From: Paludibacteraceae bacterium
GTDB lineage: Bacteria > Bacteroidota > Bacteroidia > Bacteroidales > Paludibacteraceae
Length of the DNA stretch: 64,000 nt
Assembly: GCA_017450435.1 (NCBI GenBank)
Contig: JAFSTO010000060.1
Span: 1 to 64,000 of the forward strand
Direction of reading: 5' to 3'
The notes under the pieces: model-generated
What the model was told of the DNA's origin: nothing
Seen by the model: the letters and a program-made list of their open reading frames with translations, nothing else
Databases searched by the model: none
Translations under genes and position numbers: made by a program
Shown: in pieces, positions 60,477-64,000 of the stretch
How positions within the stretch are numbered: the first letter of the stretch is position 1
Layout of the letters: each line of letters begins with the position of its first letter

Positions 60477-63261
60477 TTACATCGAACGTTTGTCATGGGG
60501 TACTGACGCCGGTTTTTATCGTTACCTGCCGGAGGAAGTTATTCACCCTGAGAACGAAGCTGCCGTTCAAGAATTGATTTTACGTGCAATAGAAGAAAAG
60601 CGTTACATCACTTTTCGTGCTGCCGGAACATCTCTTTCCGGGCAGGCTTGCGGTGATTCGCTGCTTGCTGTCATCGGGAAACAGTGGGAGCAATATGAGG
60701 TGCTGGAGAAAGGCAAATATATTCGTCTGCAGCCCGGTATTATAGGACAACGGGTGAACGATATATTACGCCCGTACGGACGATATTTCACTCCTGACCC
60801 GGCTTCCGTGCGTAGTGCAATGGTGGGAGGTATAGTGATGAACAATGCCTCCGGTATGTGTTGCGGCACGCACGCTAATAGTTATCGGATGTTACGTTCT
60901 GTGCGCATCATACTTGCAGACGGTACCATACTTGATACAGGCGATGCTGAGTCACGTGAGTCGTTTAAGCGAACACACGGAGCCTTCATCAGACGGATAG
61001 AAGAACTGCGAGACATGACTCTGGCGAACAAAAGCTTGGTGGAACGTATCAGACGCAAATATTCCATCAAGAATGTTACCGGATTGACAATATTGCCGTT
61101 TGTGGAATATACCGATCCGTTTGACATCATCGCCCACCTTATAGTCGGCTCAGAGGGTACATTGGCTTTTCTCTCCGATGTGACGATGTTGACCGGCGAA
61201 CTGCAGCCGTTTAGCGCTTCGGCATTACTACTTTTTCCTACTACGGAAGAGGCGTGCAAGGCTGTGGTGGCGTTGAAGGAGGGCGGAGTGCCGTCAGCGG
61301 TGGAGTATTTCGACAGGCGTGCTATGCGTGTGGTGGAGAAAGACTTTCCTGAATTGCAAGGGCTGCCTGATGACGCTGCGGCGGAGCTGGTCAGGGTGGA
61401 TGCACGCACTGAAGAGGAACTGAAGGACAAGTTAGCCGCTGTTAGCGCTCAGTTAATGAGTGTATGCGGACAGCAGCCGGATACGCAGAGTGCTTTTACC
61501 ACTAATCCTGCATTGATTGCTAAGTACTGGGCAATGCGCTCAGGTATCTTCCCTGCTGTAGGCGCTACAAGACCGGTAGGAACAACATGTCTGATTGAGG
61601 ATATTGCTTTCCCGTTAGAACATCTGGTTTCCGCTACAGCTGACTTGCAACGGCTATTCGTAGAGCATAACTATCCTGATGCGGTCATTTATGGTCATGC
61701 GTTCGAGGGAAATTATCATTTTATTCTTAATCAGCGTTTTGATACAGATGCATCTGTGGCTCAGTATGACCGTATGATGCATGCTGTGGTGGACCTTGTT
61801 CTTGATAAGTATCACGGTTCGCTGAAGGCGGAGCACGGCACGGGTAGGAATATGGCACCGTTTGTCAGGCGGGAATGGGGGGAGGATGCCTATCAGTTGA
61901 TGTGCGACGTTAAGCAACTATTCGACCCGCATTATATATTCAATCGTGGGGTAATCTTCAATGAGGATCCGGTGTCGTATATCTCTCATCTCAAGCCGCT
62001 TCCTGAGGTACACCCGCTGGTTGACCGTTGTATAGAGTGCGGTTTCTGCGAGGTCAATTGCGTTTCCTGTGGTTTTGTGGCAGACGGTCACACCAAAGCT
62101 CTTTCGTCTCGTCAGCGAATAGTTGTACAGCGGGAGATTGCCCGGCTTGAAAAGGAAGGCAAAGCAGAAGAAGTGGCAGAGTTGGGCAAGGCTTTTCGGC
62201 GGATTGGCAAAGACCTCTGTGCAGGGGACGGACTGTGTGCAACATCCTGTCCTGTCGGAATCAATACCGGTGACTTCATTCACGTCATCAGAGAACGCGA
62301 AATGTCTGTTTTAGGCAAAGGGGTGGGAGAGTTCTCAGCCCATCACTTCGCAGGTGTGGCAACTATGGTTGAGTCTGTGCTTTTCCTCGCCGATATGGGG
62401 CGCACGGTTCTTGGGGACAAGTTGATGCAGAGCCTTGCCAACGGACTGCACTATTGCGGAGCACCGCTATGGACACCTTGTATTCCGTTACCGACAAGAC
62501 TGAGAAACACAAAGAGGGCCGTGGATAGTGATAAGATGAAAGTGGTGTATTTCCCCTCGTGCTTGAACCAGCGTCTTGGGGCAGATAAACGTCTGATGCC
62601 TGATAAACCTCTCATTACGGATATGACGGAGTTGCTGCATAAGGCGGGCATGCAACCTGTTTTTCCGGACAAGATGTCGTCACTATGCTGCGGAACGATA
62701 TGGGAATCGAAGGGCATGCCGGAGCTGGCAGATAAGAAAACTGAGGAACTGTTGACCGCTCTGTGGCAGGCTTCGGAGCAGGGCAGATACATGATAGTGT
62801 GTGACCAGTCGCCTTGCGTGCATCGCTTGAAAGAGTATATTATTACACATCCTTCTTGGCGGAAGATACACTTGTATGAACCGGCGGAGTTTATTGCCGG
62901 GCATCTGATTGACAAGCTGACTATTACTCCTTTGCATGAGACGGTAGCTGTTCACTACACTTGCTCCACGCGCAAGATGCAACTTACTGACACACTGCTG
63001 CAGTTGGCGAGTATGTGTGCAGATAAGGTTATAGTCCCTGACGAAGTGGGATGTTGTGCTTTTGCGGGAGATAAAGGATTTACCGACCCGGAGCTGAATA
63101 AATGGGCACTGAGAAAACTGCGAAGACAGTTGGTTGAGAATAATGTAACGCTTGGTGTAAGCAACTCGCGGACATGTGAGATTGGGCTTGCTTTGCACGG
63201 AGGTGTGTCGTATATCAACATTGCGGCACTGGTCAATCGTTGTGCTGCAGAGCATATCTAA
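60469..63261 (+). CDS. FAD-binding and Fe-S-binding dehydrogenase (GlcD/GlpC fusion, D-lactate dehydrogenase-like), second copy
   Basis: A 930-aa protein. An FAD_binding_4 domain (FRAAGTSLSGQACGDSLL, MNNASGMCCGTHANSY) is followed by the FAD-oxidase C-terminal domain (AEHGTGRNMAPFV). Then come two 4Fe-4S cysteine sets (CIECGFCEVNCVSCGF; CAGDGLCATSCPVGI) and two CCG-type regions (FPSCLNQRLG...CCGTIWESKG; HYTCSTRKM...CCAFAGDKGF). It is a paralogue of 1371-4259 but keeps both CCG motifs. It probably oxidises D-lactate or a related 2-hydroxyacid; the electron acceptor is unknown. The ATG at 60469 overlaps the NamZ-like gene by 8 nt, so the two are coupled. Confidence 0.9.
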   Translation: MNSYIERLSWGTDAGFYRYLPEEVIHPENEAAVQELILRAIEEKRYITFRAAGTSLSGQACGDSLLAVIGKQWEQYEVLEKGKYIRLQPGIIGQRVNDILRPYGRYFTPDPASVRSAMVGGIVMNNASGMCCGTHANSYRMLRSVRIILADGTILDTGDAESRESFKRTHGAFIRRIEELRDMTLANKSLVERIRRKYSIKNVTGLTILPFVEYTDPFDIIAHLIVGSEGTLAFLSDVTMLTGELQPFSASALLLFPTTEEACKAVVALKEGGVPSAVEYFDRRAMRVVEKDFPELQGLPDDAAAELVRVDARTEEELKDKLAAVSAQLMSVCGQQPDTQSAFTTNPALIAKYWAMRSGIFPAVGATRPVGTTCLIEDIAFPLEHLVSATADLQRLFVEHNYPDAVIYGHAFEGNYHFILNQRFDTDASVAQYDRMMHAVVDLVLDKYHGSLKAEHGTGRNMAPFVRREWGEDAYQLMCDVKQLFDPHYIFNRGVIFNEDPVSYISHLKPLPEVHPLVDRCIECGFCEVNCVSCGFVADGHTKALSSRQRIVVQREIARLEKEGKAEEVAELGKAFRRIGKDLCAGDGLCATSCPVGINTGDFIHVIREREMSVLGKGVGEFSAHHFAGVATMVESVLFLADMGRTVLGDKLMQSLANGLHYCGAPLWTPCIPLPTRLRNTKRAVDSDKMKVVYFPSCLNQRLGADKRLMPDKPLITDMTELLHKAGMQPVFPDKMSSLCCGTIWESKGMPELADKKTEELLTALWQASEQGRYMIVCDQSPCVHRLKEYIITHPSWRKIHLYEPAEFIAGHLIDKLTITPLHETVAVHYTCSTRKMQLTDTLLQLASMCADKVIVPDEVGCCAFAGDKGFTDPELNKWALRKLRRQLVENNVTLGVSNSRTCEIGLALHGGVSYINIAALVNRCAAEHI

Positions 63262-63267
63262 ACACGT

Positions 63268-63430
63268 CTTGTTTCGCTCAAGTGTTCCGACCTTGTTTCG
63301 CCCAAGTGTTCCGACCTTGTTTCGCTCAAGTGTTCCGACCTTGTTTCGCCCAAGTGTTCCGACCTTGTTTCGCCCAAGTGTTCCGACCTTGTTTCGTTCA
63401 AGTGTAGAGACGTTATTTTTTACCGTCTCT
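63268..63430 (+). repeat. 24-bp tandem array plus AGAGACG hairpin (expanded dispersed element)
   Basis: Five complete 24-bp units CTTGTTTCGCYCAAGTGTTCCGAC (63268-63291, 63292-63315, 63316-63339, 63340-63363, 63364-63387) and a sixth partial unit (63388-63405) run directly into the hairpin AGAGACGTTA (63406-63415) / TACCGTCTCT (63421-63430). Units differ only at the Y position (T or C), plus one C-to-T in the last. The array fills the gap between two convergent genes, 7 nt after one stop codon and 35 nt from the other. Confidence 0.9.
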
Positions 63431-63464
63431 CCCTGATAACACTCCTCCGTACATTTGTTCCTTG

Positions 63465-64000
63465 CTAACTGAGCAGTTGTCTTGCGTTGGCAAGTGCCTC
63501 GTCAGTTAGTTTGCTGCCGCTCAATAATGTGGCAATCTCTGTCACACGTTCCTCCTCACTGAGCAGGCGTATATGTGTCTCTGTACGTAGAGTCGTGTCT
63601 TGTTTATACACCTTGTAGTGCTGCTTGCCTTTGGCGGCAATCTGCGGCAAGTGGGTGATGGTTATCACCTGTCTTGTGGCTGCTATTTCCAGCATCGTGT
63701 GTGCCATCTCTTCTGCCACTTCTCCGCTTACACCCGTGTCCACTTCATCGAAGATGAGTGTGGGTAGAGCGTGTTTCTCGGCTACTAATGCCTTAATGGC
63801 AAGCATCAGTCGTGACATCTCGCCTCCGCTTGCTACCTCAGCAACCGGCATTGGCGTCTGATTGAGATTGGCGGCGAAGAGCATTACAGCTTCGTCCATT
63901 CCGTCGGCTTGACAGTCAGCAAGAGGCTGCAGCTTAATCTGCACTATAGCGTGTCTGACACCTAACTTGAGCAATGCTGCTGCAAGACGCTTTTCAGTAT
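63465..64000 (-). CDS. recN: DNA repair protein RecN, C-terminal part (partial)
   Basis: The frame continues past the window edge, so the N-terminus is missing. About 178 residues are visible with the ABC signature VASGGEMSRLMLAIKAL, Walker B TLIFDEVDTGVSGEVAEEM, the H-loop region QVITITHLPQIAAKG and the C-terminal EERVTEIATLLSG. RecN is an SMC-like ATPase in recombinational repair. Confidence 0.93.
   Translation of the reverse strand, partial: TEKRLAAALLKLGVRHAIVQIKLQPLADCQADGMDEAVMLFAANLNQTPMPVAEVASGGEMSRLMLAIKALVAEKHALPTLIFDEVDTGVSGEVAEEMAHTMLEIAATRQVITITHLPQIAAKGKQHYKVYKQDTTLRTETHIRLLSEEERVTEIATLLSGSKLTDEALANARQLLS

Noticed and set aside
63268..63405. CRISPR-like array
   Set aside because: Units are directly adjacent 24-mers with no variable spacers and no cas genes nearby.
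63176..63436. 86-codon frame with repeated RSSVPTLF peptides
   Set aside because: It is only a translation of the 24-bp tandem array and the 3' end of the dehydrogenase gene in another frame.

Overview
The window looks like a chromosomal segment of an uncultured-type Bacteroidales (Bacteroidota). The grounds are: (i) a SprA/Sov homologue of 2563 aa, the type IX secretion (T9SS) translocon, encoded next to ruvA; (ii) at least a dozen promoters of the Bacteroidetes form TTG-N19/20-TAnnTTTG; (iii) weak or absent Shine-Dalgarno signals; (iv) family markers such as DUF4292, PepSY-like and OmpA/TPR lipoproteins and a fused NfnAB. Most genes are core metabolism or envelope. No phage, conjugative element, CRISPR array or classical defence operon was seen.

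Layout. 1-5.6 kb: 3' end of a BspA-like leucine-rich-repeat surface protein, an FAD/Fe-S 2-hydroxyacid dehydrogenase, an SDR oxidoreductase and a small membrane-anchored protein. 5.7-13.05 kb: Na+/Pi symporter, PepSY-like lipoprotein, a 2-hydroxyacyl-CoA dehydratase activase-type system split over two ORFs, and a translationally coupled TetR regulator. 13.3-24.6 kb: ruvA-sprA-aroC and a COG2509 flavoprotein. 24.6-32.7 kb: outer-membrane-protein relic, acyl-CoA synthetase, nrnA, ftsE, DUF349 protein, ispE, uxaC. 32.8-33.6 kb: tRNA-Gln(CTG) and tmRNA. 33.7-43.7 kb: OmpA/TPR lipoprotein, hypothetical lipoprotein, a pyrE-like gene, SRPBCC protein, psd, deoC, nfnAB fusion and an aroA-glycosyltransferase chimera. 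43.7-59.0 kb (minus strand): secG, a multidomain PL9 pectate lyase, a small WW-motif protein, ribF, acyltransferase, rimM, addA-like, zinc-ribbon lipoprotein, FKBP, envC-like, DUF4292, TPR, dut, lipid kinase. 59.2-64 kb: NamZ-type muramidase, a second FAD/Fe-S dehydrogenase, 3' end of recN.

How it fits together. A PL9 pectate lyase plus uronate isomerase suggests pectin or polyuronide use. SprA and the two proteins with a shared C-terminal tail suggest T9SS export. Two large FAD/Fe-S dehydrogenases and NfnAB point to anaerobic electron handling.

The most unusual signal is a dispersed family of short palindromic elements (core stem AGAGACGGTA/TACCGTCTCT, flank CCTTGTTTCGCYCAAGTG). Every copy found lies just 3' of a stop codon. 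One copy supplies the last codons of aroC, one has 11-bp terminal inverted repeats, and one has expanded into a 24-bp tandem array. Other notable points are an AroA-GT2 chimera, perfect 16- and 17-bp hairpins inside the first codons of two genes, a PyrE with an eroded PRPP loop, and a tmRNA encoding the tag GNNSYALAA. All calls come from reading the sequence; no database search was run.
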